A stretch of DNA of 64,000 nt from Peptoniphilus_A hominis (GTDB taxonomy: Bacteria > Bacillota > Clostridia > Tissierellales > Peptoniphilaceae). The notes under the pieces are model-generated. The model ran no database searches. It was given only the letters and a program-made list of their open reading frames with translations, and was not told the origin of the DNA. Positions 1-8,968 of this stretch are shown here, piece by piece (positions within the stretch are counted from its first letter, which is position 1; the number at the start of each line of letters is the position of its first letter). Where the stretch lies: contig NZ_JBBMFO010000007.1 of assembly GCF_040096015.1 (NCBI RefSeq), positions 1-64,000 of the forward strand. The letters are read 5' to 3'. Position numbers and translations under genes: made by a program.

Positions 1-186
1 TCGTTATTAACATTTTACACGAAGTTAGTATGAGTTTTTATTTTTTATTTGTGTCGCATTTAATTTTACAACTTATCATTAAAAAAAATTATGAAATTTT
101 TTCATAGATATAATATTTTTAACTCTTCGATTTTTAGAAAATTTTTATTTCATTAAAGTAATTTTAAATATAATAAGTTCTAAACA

Positions 187-213
187 AAAAAAAGACAGCC
201 TAAAAGCTGTCTT
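187..213 (-). terminator. Intrinsic terminator of the cysS operon
   Basis: On the minus strand an 8-bp stem AAGACAGC/GCTGTCTT with a 6-nt loop is followed by a run of T. It lies just past the stop of the zinc-ribbon protein gene and closes the six-gene minus-strand operon. Positions 1-186 are AT-rich and I see no gene in them. Confidence 0.85.
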
Positions 214-220
214 AAAATAT

Positions 221-1225
221 TTATTTACTTTCACCATTAAGTGTTCTATAACTAATCCAACCATTTCCTATATTACACCAAGTTCTTCCATCGGCTCTTC
301 TAGTGTCATATACATAAACTGGATCGCCCTTGAAGAGGCTAAATTCAACTCCATAAGAAAATCCTGGTCCACTTCTTACATTGGCTCTGCCTGAAGTTAC
401 AAATTGATAAGTGCCAATTAAGTTTGATGCCTCTGCATTTTTTAATTTTGCAATTTGCTCTTCTAATTCGTCAGCCCTTGCCTTTTCCTTTAAGGCTTCA
501 CTTTCCTCTTCTGCCTTCTTTTCACTGTCTAACTTTTGAGAATTTATGTCCTCTAACATTTTTTTGAAGTCAGCATTTTCTGGGTCCACTGCCAAATAAG
601 AGTTGAGCCTCTTAATTGCACCCTCATAATTATTGCTACTCGTTAGCTGTGAAATTTCAGCCTTAATTGCAGAATAGTTTTTCTCTATAAGGGATTCCTT
701 CTTTTCTTTTAATTCATCGTCGTCACTTTCTAAGTCCTTTAAATAAGCAAGAGAGGCCTCATAGTCTCTGCCTTCAAACTTTTGATTGGCCTTGTTAAAG
801 GTATCTTTGGCTTCAAGGTTCTTGTCGATTTTATTTATTTCATCTAAGTATTTTTTGTCAGAAGATTTTTCGTAAAGCTGGCTAAATTTTTCTCTAGCTT
901 CCTTATAGTTCTTGGCTTCTAAATTTGCCCTTGCAGAACTTTCCAATTTGTTAAATTTATATTTCCCAAAGCCAAAATTAAATAAGAGAGAAAAGGCTAT
1001 TAAGCCAAGGATTACAAATCCAAAGACTAGACCCTTTTGCTTTGTTCCCATGGAATCATCTTTAAAGGAATTGTTTTTTATGATTTTTTCTTCGTCTTCA
1101 TAGTCGTAATCTCTGTTTATTTTTTGAGTCTTGGAAAAATCCATGTCCTCCCTCAAAGGCTGACCACATTCCATACAAAATAGGGCGCCCTCTGCATTTT
1201 CTTTTCCGCAATTCTTACATCTCAT
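221..1225 (-). CDS. Zinc-ribbon membrane protein with SH3-like domain
   Basis: 334 residues. The N-terminus is a zinc ribbon with Cys pairs at 3/6 and 17/20. An acidic linker leads to one transmembrane helix at about 65-86, then a Lys/Glu-rich helical region (about 88-265) that looks like degenerate TPR or coiled coil, then a bacterial SH3-like domain at about 272-334. The order suggests a cytoplasmic ribbon and an extracellular SH3 domain that could bind peptidoglycan, but no function is known to me. It is the last gene of the cysS operon, 15 nt after rae1, and is followed by a terminator. It is not a usual member of this operon, so a link to translation is not implied. Confidence 0.85.
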   Translation of the reverse strand: MRCKNCGKENAEGALFCMECGQPLREDMDFSKTQKINRDYDYEDEEKIIKNNSFKDDSMGTKQKGLVFGFVILGLIAFSLLFNFGFGKYKFNKLESSARANLEAKNYKEAREKFSQLYEKSSDKKYLDEINKIDKNLEAKDTFNKANQKFEGRDYEASLAYLKDLESDDDELKEKKESLIEKNYSAIKAEISQLTSSNNYEGAIKRLNSYLAVDPENADFKKMLEDINSQKLDSEKKAEEESEALKEKARADELEEQIAKLKNAEASNLIGTYQFVTSGRANVRSGPGFSYGVEFSLFKGDPVYVYDTRRADGRTWCNIGNGWISYRTLNGESK

Positions 1226-1240
1226 TTATAAGCCTCCTCA

Positions 1241-1795
1241 CTATTTTTTATTTTTGTTTTTATTAGAAATATCTCTTCGAAAAATTTTTAGCTTGTGAAT
1301 AATTTCTTCGTCGAGAGCAGTAACCTTCTCTTCCTTTAACTTTTTTGCAACATGAGAAACTTTATTTTTTGAATTTAGGACTTCAGCTTCAAGTTCTCTT
1401 GCAGAAATTCTCGTGCCTCCCCGAGACAAGATAATTTGCTGCTCAATGTTGTCACTTGTTGCCACCCGCACATTGGTAAGCTTTCCTATTTCGTCAAGTT
1501 GCCTCTCAATGTAGTGGTCTGCCGTCTCAAACTCCTTTGTAAAGATTATGTCGATTCCATCTCTGTGATAATTCTTGCCGCCAGATTTTTTCACCAAGTA
1601 GGCATCGAAGACAAGTATTATGTGCTCTTTAGTGCTGTGAGAAAATTCAATCATAGTATCTATGAGTTCATTTCTTGCATCTTCAAGAGAAATGTTTTTT
1701 AATTTTATTAAATTTTGCCAAGAATTTATAATATTGTATCCATCTACAAAGAGATAGTTCACATCTCTTCTATACCTACTTCTTTGTCTCTTCAT
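1241..1795 (-). CDS. rae1: NYN-domain ribonuclease, YacP/Rae1 family
   Basis: 184 residues. The N-terminal motif FVDGYNIINSW carries the first acidic residue of the NYN/PIN-like nuclease fold; further conserved Asp residues follow in VFDAYLV and TSDN. In Bacillus subtilis the family member Rae1 enters the ribosomal A site and cleaves mRNA. The order cysS-mrnC-rlmB-yacP is conserved in Firmicutes and supports the call. It starts 9 nt after the rlmB stop and ends 15 nt before the zinc-ribbon gene. The C-terminus is strongly basic (Lys/Asn-rich), consistent with RNA or ribosome binding. The ribosome-dependent cleavage is inferred from the family, not shown here. Confidence 0.88.
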   Translation of the reverse strand: MKRQRSRYRRDVNYLFVDGYNIINSWQNLIKLKNISLEDARNELIDTMIEFSHSTKEHIILVFDAYLVKKSGGKNYHRDGIDIIFTKEFETADHYIERQLDEIGKLTNVRVATSDNIEQQIILSRGGTRISARELEAEVLNSKNKVSHVAKKLKEEKVTALDEEIIHKLKIFRRDISNKNKNKK

Positions 1796-1804
1796 TTTAA
1801 AAAA

Positions 1805-2512
1805 CTATCTAAAAATTTCGTACATTACTATTGCAGCTGCAACTGAGGCATTAAGGGAATCAAAGTCAGAAAAATTTGGAATAGTTATGATCTTGTCGGA
1901 GTTTTTCAAAACATTCTTTGAAACTCCCTTGCCTTCGTTGCCAATAATTACTGCAACTTTGCCAGAGAAGTCACACTTTCTTATGTCTTCTCCTTCAAGG
2001 TCTGTGGCATAAATCCAAAATCCAGCTTCCTTTAATTTTTCTATTGCCTGAGAAATATTTGTAACCTTTGACACATCAATGTCGTAAATTGCACCAGCAG
2101 AGGACTTTACAACTGTGTCGTTAACAGTAGCTGCCCTCCTATTTGGAAAAATAATTCCATCTACGCCAAAAAAGTTTGAACTTCTTGCTATAGCACCAAA
2201 ATTGTGGGGGTCTTCAATTTTATCTAAGATAAAAATTTTCGCATCTTCCTTGTCCCTTAGTTTATTTATAAGATCTTCAAGTTCAATGTATTCAAAGTCA
2301 CTTACAAGAGCCACAACTGCTTGGTGGTTTTTTGTGCCAGCAAGTTCTTCCAACTTTTCATTGTCGCTAGTAACTGCGGGAACTTTTGCATCTCTCGCCA
2401 TACCAATAATTTTTTTTATGGAACCTGTGGCATTTTTTCCCACATAAATTTTTTCTACTTCTTCATTTTTTAGGGCCTCAATAACTGGGCCCCTTCCATA
2501 TATATATTTCAT
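1805..2512 (-). CDS. rlmB: 23S rRNA 2'-O-ribose methyltransferase, TrmH/SpoU family (RlmB-like)
   Basis: 235 residues, the usual RlmB length. The N-terminal part is the L30e-like substrate-binding domain; the C-terminal SPOUT domain shows the three family motifs: NFGAIARSSNFFG (motif 1), IIGNEGKGVS (motif 2) and LNASVAAAIVMYE (motif 3). RlmB uses S-adenosylmethionine to methylate the 2'-O of G2251 in 23S rRNA. The start overlaps the thyX stop by 4 nt (ATGA), so the two are translationally coupled. The exact target nucleotide could differ in this subfamily. Confidence 0.92.
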   Translation of the reverse strand: MKYIYGRGPVIEALKNEEVEKIYVGKNATGSIKKIIGMARDAKVPAVTSDNEKLEELAGTKNHQAVVALVSDFEYIELEDLINKLRDKEDAKIFILDKIEDPHNFGAIARSSNFFGVDGIIFPNRRAATVNDTVVKSSAGAIYDIDVSKVTNISQAIEKLKEAGFWIYATDLEGEDIRKCDFSGKVAVIIGNEGKGVSKNVLKNSDKIITIPNFSDFDSLNASVAAAIVMYEIFR

Positions 2513-3270
2513 TTTAGATTTTTAAACTTCTCTCTAATTTCTGCTGCCTTGCCACAAGTCATCTTGCCTTCTGGGCATGGACCTGTCACGCAAGCTGGAC
2601 CTTCGTCTCTAAATAAAAGTGGTGCAACTTCCTTAACTTCTCTTAGCATTTCAGTTGCAAGTTCTCTTATTTCCCATTGAGCCCTTTCGCAACATCTCAC
2701 TGTGAAGAAATGTTGAAGAGTTCTAACATTCATTGTGACAACAATTTTTGTCTCGCAGGCATTAGGGAAGACATATCTTGCATCTTCTATGGACATTTTT
2801 TCCACTGCCTTTTTTGCCTTTTCTTCTTCCATTCCACTTTCTATTAGAGGTCTTGCATTTTCCCTTACAAGAATTTCTACTAATTTGTCGTAATCTTCTT
2901 GGTCTCTTCTCATAGCTTCAAGGAAAACTTTCTTTGCTTCCTCATTTTTTTCGATTTGAGGTGGAATAATGTATTCAAAGCTGTCAAGTTTTACATATCT
3001 TTGTGATTGTTGTGAGTAAGAGGCAATTCTGTGTCTCACAAGTTGATGAGTAAGTGTCCTAGAAACACCTTCAATGGCAAAGGTAAAGCTCACATGCTCA
3101 AGAGGTGAAAGGTGGGAAAAGGACATAAGTCTATTTAAAAACTTTTCTGTGGATTCTTCTGTCAGATTCTCTGTGATTTCTTCAACACCAACTCTTGAAT
3201 AGCAAAGTTTTGCAGCTGCAGCAATGGTCTTATCTGGATCCATTGTGTGTGAAATAATTTTTACCTTCAT
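2509..3270 (-). CDS. thyX: FAD-dependent thymidylate synthase ThyX
   Basis: 253 residues. The signature RHRxxSxxxxSxR is present as RHRIASYSQQSQR near residue 80. ThyX makes dTMP from dUMP using methylene-tetrahydrofolate and reduced FAD, releasing tetrahydrofolate rather than dihydrofolate. The start overlaps the mrnC stop by 4 nt and its stop overlaps the rlmB start by 4 nt. The C-terminal tail is Cys-rich (CVTGPCPEGKMTC), which is not part of the catalytic core. Its insertion between mrnC and rlmB in a translation operon is notable. No thyA is seen in the window. Confidence 0.95.
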   Translation of the reverse strand: MKVKIISHTMDPDKTIAAAAKLCYSRVGVEEITENLTEESTEKFLNRLMSFSHLSPLEHVSFTFAIEGVSRTLTHQLVRHRIASYSQQSQRYVKLDSFEYIIPPQIEKNEEAKKVFLEAMRRDQEDYDKLVEILVRENARPLIESGMEEEKAKKAVEKMSIEDARYVFPNACETKIVVTMNVRTLQHFFTVRCCERAQWEIRELATEMLREVKEVAPLLFRDEGPACVTGPCPEGKMTCGKAAEIREKFKNLK

Positions 3271-3674
3271 CTGATCATCTCCTTAAATATTTCTCTAATT
3301 CTATTATACCTTTTCAAAAGATAGAGGTAGCCAAAGAGAGCCTCCACTCCCGTTGCAATCCTATAGTCAATGGGATCTGCGTTTTTGGGAACTGTGTGGG
3401 ACTTGGCATTTCTCCCTCTCTTAAAAATTTTAATCTCTTCCTCTGTAAGATTTTCTTCTATTTTTTCAAAAAGTTCTCTCTGGGATTTTGCACGGACAAA
3501 TCTTATGCTTTCTCTGTGAAGCTTGTTGGGATTTTTCCTTACATCTAAAATTTCACTTCTAACTAAAATTTCAAAGCAAGCATCACCTATGTAGGCAAGG
3601 GCAAGGGGGCTAAGCTCCCTAACCTCTCTTTCGCTATAATTTTTAACTTCTAAAAAATTTAAATTCTCTTCCAA
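3267..3674 (-). CDS. mrnC: Mini-ribonuclease III (MrnC)
   Basis: 135 residues, the size of a lone RNase III catalytic domain without a double-stranded RNA-binding domain. The motif LALAYIGDACFEILVR carries the acidic residues of the RNase III signature. MrnC matures the ends of 23S rRNA in Firmicutes. The gene overlaps the end of cysS by 16 nt, and that cysS-mrnC order is conserved in the phylum. Translational coupling is therefore likely. Confidence 0.93.
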   Translation of the reverse strand: MEENLNFLEVKNYSEREVRELSPLALAYIGDACFEILVRSEILDVRKNPNKLHRESIRFVRAKSQRELFEKIEENLTEEEIKIFKRGRNAKSHTVPKNADPIDYRIATGVEALFGYLYLLKRYNRIREIFKEMIR

Positions 3675-5056
3675 GTTGTTCCACTTCTCGTATCTTCTAT
3701 TTCAATGCCCATTTCCTTAAGCTTGTCTCTGATTTCGTCAGCCTTGGCAAAGTCCTTGTTCTTTCTTGCGGCATTTCTTTCAGCAATAAGACCTTCTATG
3801 TCTTCAGAAATTTCTTCTCTTTCACCTTCCATGATGCCAAGAACTCTTGTAAGTTTCTTTAAAAGTTCAAGAGTTTTTTCTAACATCTCCTTGGAATTAC
3901 TTTCATCAAGGTTTAAGTTTATGTCCTTAACTAAGTCAAAGATTGCAGTAATAGCATCAGCTGTATTTAAGTCGTCATCCATGGCATTTTCAAACTTTTC
4001 AATGTGCCTGTCAAAAGACTTATATAATTTTTCTTCTTCATCAGTGATTTTATCTAGGCTAGACTTTTCTATTGCATCTTCAAGCTTATACTTTGCATTG
4101 TAAAGTCTCTTGCTGGAATTTTTAGTTTGTTCCATTACTTCTCTTGAAAAATTAATTGGTGAACGGTACTGAGTAGTCAAAAGGAAAAATCTTAAGACTT
4201 CAAGGTCAAATTCATCTGCAATTTCTCTTACAGTAAAGAAGTTACCCTTGGACTTAGACATTTTTTCGTTGTCAACAGTTATCATGCCATTGTGGAGCCA
4301 ATAATTTGCAAAGGGAACTCCATTGCAAGCTTCTGATTGTGCAATTTCATTTTCGTGGTGAGGGAATTGTAAGTCTTCGCCACCAGTGTGAATATCTATG
4401 TTATCGCCGATTAATGTCTTTGCCATTACAGAACATTCAATGTGCCAGCCAGGTCTGCCTTCTCCCCAAGGTGCTTGCCAGAAAGGCTCCCCTTCCTTTT
4501 TGTTTTTCCAAAGGGCAAAGTCACTTGGATTCTTTTTGTTGTCGTTTATGTCAACTCTGTGGCCAGAAATTAAATCTTCAATGTTCTTCTTAGAAAGCTT
4601 GCCGTAGTCCTTGGCATAATTAATGTCAAAGTAAACATCGCCATTGGAAACATAGGCAGCGCCCTTGTCTATCAAAGTCTTGATAAAAGAAATAATTTCA
4701 TCAATGTGCTCTGTTGCTCTAGGGTTTAGGGTTTCATAATCGTAAAGGTGAAGGCCATTGGCATCTTGTTTAAACTCCTTGATGTATCTTTCAGCAATGT
4801 CAGAAACCTGTACGCCTTCATCATTAGCCTTATTTATCATCTTGTCGTCAATGTCAGTGAAGTTTACAACAAATTTCACCTTCATTCCCTTGTAAGTAAA
4901 ATATCTTCTTAGGGTATCGAAGACAACAAGGGGTCTCGCATTGCCAACATGTATAAAGTTATAGACAGTTGGACCACAATTGTAAATCCCAACTTCTCCC
5001 TCTTTAATTGGCACAAAATCTTCCTTTGTTCTACTTAGAGTATTGTATAATTTCAT
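3659..5056 (-). CDS. cysS: Cysteinyl-tRNA synthetase
   Basis: 465 residues, normal for bacterial CysRS. The HIGH-type motif appears as HVGN near residue 37, the KMSKS loop as KMSKSKGN, and zinc ligands are visible in YNCGPTVYN, HIECSVMA and HHENEIAQSEA. The enzyme charges tRNA-Cys in the cytoplasm. It is the first gene of a tight operon with mrnC, thyX, rlmB, rae1 and a zinc-ribbon protein. Its Shine-Dalgarno (AGGAGG) lies 36 nt or less after the Nudix gene, and a terminator hairpin sits in that gap. There is no room for a T-box leader between the two genes. Confidence 0.97.
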   Translation of the reverse strand: MKLYNTLSRTKEDFVPIKEGEVGIYNCGPTVYNFIHVGNARPLVVFDTLRRYFTYKGMKVKFVVNFTDIDDKMINKANDEGVQVSDIAERYIKEFKQDANGLHLYDYETLNPRATEHIDEIISFIKTLIDKGAAYVSNGDVYFDINYAKDYGKLSKKNIEDLISGHRVDINDNKKNPSDFALWKNKKEGEPFWQAPWGEGRPGWHIECSVMAKTLIGDNIDIHTGGEDLQFPHHENEIAQSEACNGVPFANYWLHNGMITVDNEKMSKSKGNFFTVREIADEFDLEVLRFFLLTTQYRSPINFSREVMEQTKNSSKRLYNAKYKLEDAIEKSSLDKITDEEEKLYKSFDRHIEKFENAMDDDLNTADAITAIFDLVKDINLNLDESNSKEMLEKTLELLKKLTRVLGIMEGEREEISEDIEGLIAERNAARKNKDFAKADEIRDKLKEMGIEIEDTRSGTTWKRI

Positions 5057-5068
5057 AAATCCTCCTAT

Positions 5069-5091
5069 AAAAAAACGCCTCCTGTGAGACG
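5069..5091 (-). terminator. Terminator between the Nudix gene and cysS
   Basis: On the minus strand CGTCTC and GAGGCG pair around a 4-nt loop and are followed by seven T. The hairpin begins 2 nt after the Nudix stop codon and ends just before the cysS ribosome binding site. It probably limits read-through from the Nudix gene into cysS. The 3' arm contains AGGAGG, which could also compete as a decoy Shine-Dalgarno. Confidence 0.65.
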
Positions 5092-5092
5092 A

Positions 5093-5581
5093 TTATATAC
5101 CTTTGAAAAATTTTTCGTAGTAATCAAGTCCTATAAAAGTTTTGTCTTCCACCATTTTTCTTATCTTATTTGGATCTGCAAGGTCAACGTCCATGACTTC
5201 TTCCTCTTGCAGTTTAATCTCATCAAGAGAAATATTTTTGCGAACTAGAAAAATATAAAAAATTGTATTTTTTTCTGTGATGATCCTCTTTAAATGAAGC
5301 TCTTCTTCACTGATGTCGACGCCAAGTTCTTCCTTGAACTCGCGAACCATGCCTTCCTTTGGCGTCTCTCTTGAAATAACAGAACCACCAGCAGAACAGT
5401 ACCACATGCCAGCAAAGGATTTTTTATCGAGAGCCCTTCTTTGGATTATAAAATTTCCGTCATCTCGCAAAATCCATCCTTCTACAATAATATGGTATTC
5501 ATCATTTTTTAGACGCTCGCCCTTTCTTATGGCGCGCCTCTTCCATTTTCCCTTTTTATCATATACATCCCAATATTCCAC
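5093..5581 (-). CDS. Nudix hydrolase
   Basis: 162 residues. A complete Nudix box (G-x5-E-x7-REFKEELG-hydrophobic) lies at about residues 65-88. The N-terminus (WDVYDKKGKWKRR) matches the IDI-like/YfcD-type Nudix subgroup that often acts on nucleoside diphosphate derivatives or isoprenoid diphosphates. The substrate cannot be read from the sequence. It is upstream of cysS on the same strand and is separated from it by a terminator, so it is likely its own transcription unit. Confidence 0.85.
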   Translation of the reverse strand: MEYWDVYDKKGKWKRRAIRKGERLKNDEYHIIVEGWILRDDGNFIIQRRALDKKSFAGMWYCSAGGSVISRETPKEGMVREFKEELGVDISEEELHLKRIITEKNTIFYIFLVRKNISLDEIKLQEEEVMDVDLADPNKIRKMVEDKTFIGLDYYEKFFKGI

Positions 5582-5744
5582 GACAAAACTCCTTATAGTT
5601 ATTTTACACCATTTATCAAGTTTTTAAAAGATTAAGAAGACTTTATTTAAGTAAAATATTATCCATAAAAAAATGCTGAGAAAAATTTAAGCCTAACAAT
5701 TTTTATCAGTTGAAAATATTTTTCCATAAAAATTTTTTTAAGCA

Positions 5745-5784
5745 ATAAAAAACTCTTCGCTGCAAAATTTAACAGCAAAGAGTT
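5745..5784 (-). terminator. Terminator of the DUF2207 gene
   Basis: On the minus strand AACTCTTTGCTG pairs with CAGCGAAGAGTT (one G-T pair), followed by a T-rich tract. It starts 11 nt after the DUF2207 stop codon. Confidence 0.85.
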
Positions 5785-5794
5785 TAATTTTCCT

Positions 5795-7489
5795 TTAGCG
5801 ACCACCACCGCCGCCTCCGCCGAAGGATCCACCTCCACCTCCAACAGAAGTTGCGCCACCAAAGCCTGCACTATTAAAGCCAGTTGCAGCTTGGTAAGAG
5901 CTATTGATGTCCTTTGAAAACTTTCTTGAAGTCATTATGTGAGTGTTGTAAAGGGCATAATTATTAATATAAGCCGGGTAAGCTGATGCTCCTCTTGCAA
6001 ATTCTTCATCGAGGAAAAATATTGATGAGTAGATTAAAAAGTCCTGCCACTTTTCAAATTCAACTTCATCAGTAACTTGATCTCCATAATCTTTCAAATA
6101 ATTTTTGAATTTTATGAGATTTTCCCAAAGTTCTTTTCCCTTTTCAGTTACCCTAAGTTCTGTTCCTCTTTTCTTGGAGAATAAAAACTTCTTTTCATAG
6201 GTGTAATTTTCTAAATATCCTCCAGCCTTTAGGGCTTCAATGGACTTATCTTCAAATTCATCGTAATAATTTTCCATGTCGTCCTTGTTTGCCTTTACAT
6301 ATTTTTTGAAGTCCTTGGCTGTCATATAGTCCTTGCCATTTTCTTCATTGGCTGCAGCAATCATGTCAAAAAGTTCTTCTTCAAGGGGACCCATGTCCTT
6401 TGGTCTAGAAATAATTTTTATTTTATTTTTAGAAAAAATTTCATCATCTTCAATAAATTCAATGGCACCATCAAGGCTCCACTTTAAGATAAAGGAGTTG
6501 ATATAATTTCCCGCTAAGTCACTTATTACCAAAGAAGACTTACTGATGAAAAATGCCAAATCTTCAAGAGGACCATGGTAGGGCAAGTCCTTGTAATATT
6601 CTCCCTTTAAGTCCTTTATACTAGCAAGTTCCTTTTTATTTTCAATTCTCTTCTTGCTAAAGCCAAGGGCAATTAAGCGCCCTACAAAATAAATCACGCC
6701 AAGTACAGCTAAGCCAACTATGACAAGACTTGTCTTTGCCACATTTGACATTGGCTTTTGGTAAGCTTCCCCTTCTCTACTTTCCCATTCAGTGCCTTTT
6801 GCTGCCTGGTTGGCATAGTCCTGAAAGTCCTTGTCAATTTTATAGGCAGTGTTAAAGTATCCCTTTGGAAATTTTAGCATAACTGTTGCATAGTCAACAT
6901 AGCCTGATGAAGTCATGAGGATTTCTCCATCAACATTGTGGATTTCACCTTCCATGCCAAAGCCCCACATTTTTACATCCTTAAAGGGTTCGAATCCCCT
7001 AATTTTTATTTGCACGCTTTTAGGTTTTGGGTCAAAGTTTTCTCCCACGAATTTAAAGAACAACATATCGCTGTCATTTAAACCCACTACAAGTGGATTT
7101 ATCTTGTAGGACAAGTTATAAGTGTTGTCACCAAACTCACTGATGCCCCAAGTTAGTTCCACTCCGTTATCCTTGTCGATCCTTCCATAGTGGTATGCCT
7201 TGTCCTCAAAACTTGCATCAATATTCCAGGGCATGAGCTCTGTAAAATCTCTTCCAAGAGCATTAACAGAAAAATCTTCAATTTTAATTCCCTGCAAATT
7301 GTTTATGGCTTTATATCTCTCTGTGTAATCTTCATTGTCTTCGTCAATTTTCCAAACTTCCTTTACCTCTCCTATTCCATTTTTATCTATAGTCACATCA
7401 AGATTCATTTCTTTAAAATCTTCTGCAAATACAAAAGCTGGCATGAAGAAAAGCAAAAGTGTCAAAGCAAAAATTTTTCTAAATTTCAT
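5795..7489 (-). CDS. DUF2207-family membrane protein
   Basis: 564 residues. An N-terminal signal sequence (about 1-22, ending AFVFA) precedes an extracytoplasmic domain of about 220 residues typical of DUF2207. A transmembrane helix follows at about 250-272, then a large cytoplasmic part, and the protein ends in a glycine-rich tail (GGGGGSFGGGGGGGR) that many DUF2207 proteins have. No enzymatic function is established for the family. It stands alone between two terminators. A short open frame across the glycine tail is a shadow and is not annotated. Confidence 0.88.
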   Translation of the reverse strand: MKFRKIFALTLLLFFMPAFVFAEDFKEMNLDVTIDKNGIGEVKEVWKIDEDNEDYTERYKAINNLQGIKIEDFSVNALGRDFTELMPWNIDASFEDKAYHYGRIDKDNGVELTWGISEFGDNTYNLSYKINPLVVGLNDSDMLFFKFVGENFDPKPKSVQIKIRGFEPFKDVKMWGFGMEGEIHNVDGEILMTSSGYVDYATVMLKFPKGYFNTAYKIDKDFQDYANQAAKGTEWESREGEAYQKPMSNVAKTSLVIVGLAVLGVIYFVGRLIALGFSKKRIENKKELASIKDLKGEYYKDLPYHGPLEDLAFFISKSSLVISDLAGNYINSFILKWSLDGAIEFIEDDEIFSKNKIKIISRPKDMGPLEEELFDMIAAANEENGKDYMTAKDFKKYVKANKDDMENYYDEFEDKSIEALKAGGYLENYTYEKKFLFSKKRGTELRVTEKGKELWENLIKFKNYLKDYGDQVTDEVEFEKWQDFLIYSSIFFLDEEFARGASAYPAYINNYALYNTHIMTSRKFSKDINSSYQAATGFNSAGFGGATSVGGGGGSFGGGGGGGR

Positions 7490-7582
7490 AAAAACCTCCC
7501 AATTTTTTTATACCCAAAATAATTATTTCAGTAAAAAATAAATTTTTCAAGAAAATTTTATTTTTTCAAAAATTTTTTATTG

Positions 7583-7615
7583 CAAGAAAAAGAAGTTGCC
7601 ATAATGACAACTTCT
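7583..7615 (-). terminator. Terminator of the hutH-glmL operon
   Basis: On the minus strand AGAAGTTG and CAACTTCT pair around a 9-nt loop and run into TTTTCTT. It lies 10 nt past the glmL stop and marks the end of the five-gene hut operon. Confidence 0.85.
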
Positions 7616-7624
7616 CAAAGTATT

Positions 7625-8968
7625 TTATAATTCTTTTAAATATTTATTTAATAATTTGTAGGAAGCTTCTTCATCTACAGTAGAGATCAGTCCAGCTGAT
7701 GATAAAATATAATTTTTATCTAAATAATATTTTATCTTCCTATTGATTAAATATTTATCGTCTAAATCCTCTATTGCTGAGAGAATTTTTTTCGGCTCAT
7801 TAGAATTAATAAGCGATCCACCAGTTCCGATAAACATTTCAGCCGGTCTCAAATCTTTTCCGTATTGTTCGTAAATCGTCCTAGTCGGAGTTTTAATTTT
7901 TTTTATGTGACCTATATGTCTCATAAGTGAAGTGTGAGTAGCAATATAGCAAAGGACATTGTCAAAGAATAAATCCTCGTCATTGTCTGGAATATAATTT
8001 GTGTGATTGAAACGATACTCCGTCTTTTCCCTTGCATCCTTTATGCCAAATTTTAGGAAGGGTTCTTCACCTACTGACTCGTAAAGAGCAGTGGCTGAAT
8101 ACCTCATGCCCATGTCGCCTTCCACAGTTCTCTTTTCAAAGGGCTCATCAATGGGAGGTGAAATTACATTTTCTTCTCCATAATAAGTTTTGCCAATGGA
8201 ATGGATGTCTGTAGTTGCTCCACCAATATCCACAGATAAAATAACTTTATCTAAATGTTTTGCATAGACAGACATTGCCTTTTGAACTGCAACGGGCGTT
8301 GGCAAAAGAATTTCAAAATCCTTACTCAATAAATCAATTCCCTTAGCGTGAGCAATTGTCCTTATAAAAAGGTCGCCAATTGTCTTTCTAAGCGGTCTAT
8401 AATTTATAGTGTTAGTAGTTGGCATGACATTTTCTGTGAAGTCACAAGGAACTTTATTTTTTTCAAAAATTTCTCTTATTTCTTCATGAGTGTCAATGTT
8501 ACCTGCCACAACAACAGGAGTCTTAAGACCACCCTTAGCAAGTTTTTTTGCATTGAAGATGATATTATCTTTGTTGCCGTGGTCAGTCCCACCACATAGT
8601 ACTATAATATCGGCACCAGAATTTTTTATTTCATCTACTTGCTCATCTGTGAGTTCATAGGAATATACCTTTAAAATTCTGGCACCAGAAGATAGTGACG
8701 CCAGCCTTGCAGCGTCAGTAGTAAGATTCTTTGAAAAACCTATTGCTACAACTTTTAGTCCTCCTGATGCTGAAGAGCAACCTAAAACTTTGTCATATTT
8801 GACATCAGTAACTTCCCTTAATTTTTTATAGGCATTGTTAAAGCCTTCTCTAACATCAGTTTCTACAGTGGTGTAACTTGATGCACTGCCTAGAATTTCA
8901 TTTTTGTCAGTATCCACTAAATTAAGTTTAGTATAAGTTGACCCAACATCGACTAAAAGGTAAATCAT
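7625..8968 (-). CDS. glmL: Glutamate mutase accessory protein GlmL/MutL
   Basis: 447 residues of the actin/Hsp70-like ATPase fold. The phosphate-1 motif VDVGSTYTKLNLVD is at the N-terminus, the phosphate-2 motif SVDIGGATTDIHS in the middle and IGTGGSLINS near residue 390. MutL/GlmL is thought to reactivate adenosylcobalamin-dependent glutamate mutase, which turns glutamate into 3-methylaspartate. In clostridia it usually sits between the mutase subunit genes; here it is alone at the end of the hut operon, its start overlapping the fchA stop by 4 nt. That placement ties glutamate produced from histidine to the methylaspartate route. No mutase subunit is in this window. Confidence 0.88.
   Translation of the reverse strand: MIYLLVDVGSTYTKLNLVDTDKNEILGSASSYTTVETDVREGFNNAYKKLREVTDVKYDKVLGCSSASGGLKVVAIGFSKNLTTDAARLASLSSGARILKVYSYELTDEQVDEIKNSGADIIVLCGGTDHGNKDNIIFNAKKLAKGGLKTPVVVAGNIDTHEEIREIFEKNKVPCDFTENVMPTTNTINYRPLRKTIGDLFIRTIAHAKGIDLLSKDFEILLPTPVAVQKAMSVYAKHLDKVILSVDIGGATTDIHSIGKTYYGEENVISPPIDEPFEKRTVEGDMGMRYSATALYESVGEEPFLKFGIKDAREKTEYRFNHTNYIPDNDEDLFFDNVLCYIATHTSLMRHIGHIKKIKTPTRTIYEQYGKDLRPAEMFIGTGGSLINSNEPKKILSAIEDLDDKYLINRKIKYYLDKNYILSSAGLISTVDEEASYKLLNKYLKEL

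Noticed and set aside
5057..5092. T-box leader for cysS
   Set aside because: Only 36 nt separate cysS from the upstream gene, far too short; the hairpin there is a simple terminator.
5659..5871. 70-codon minus-strand open frame over the end of the DUF2207 gene
   Set aside because: It is the other reading frame of the glycine-rich tail and crosses the terminator.
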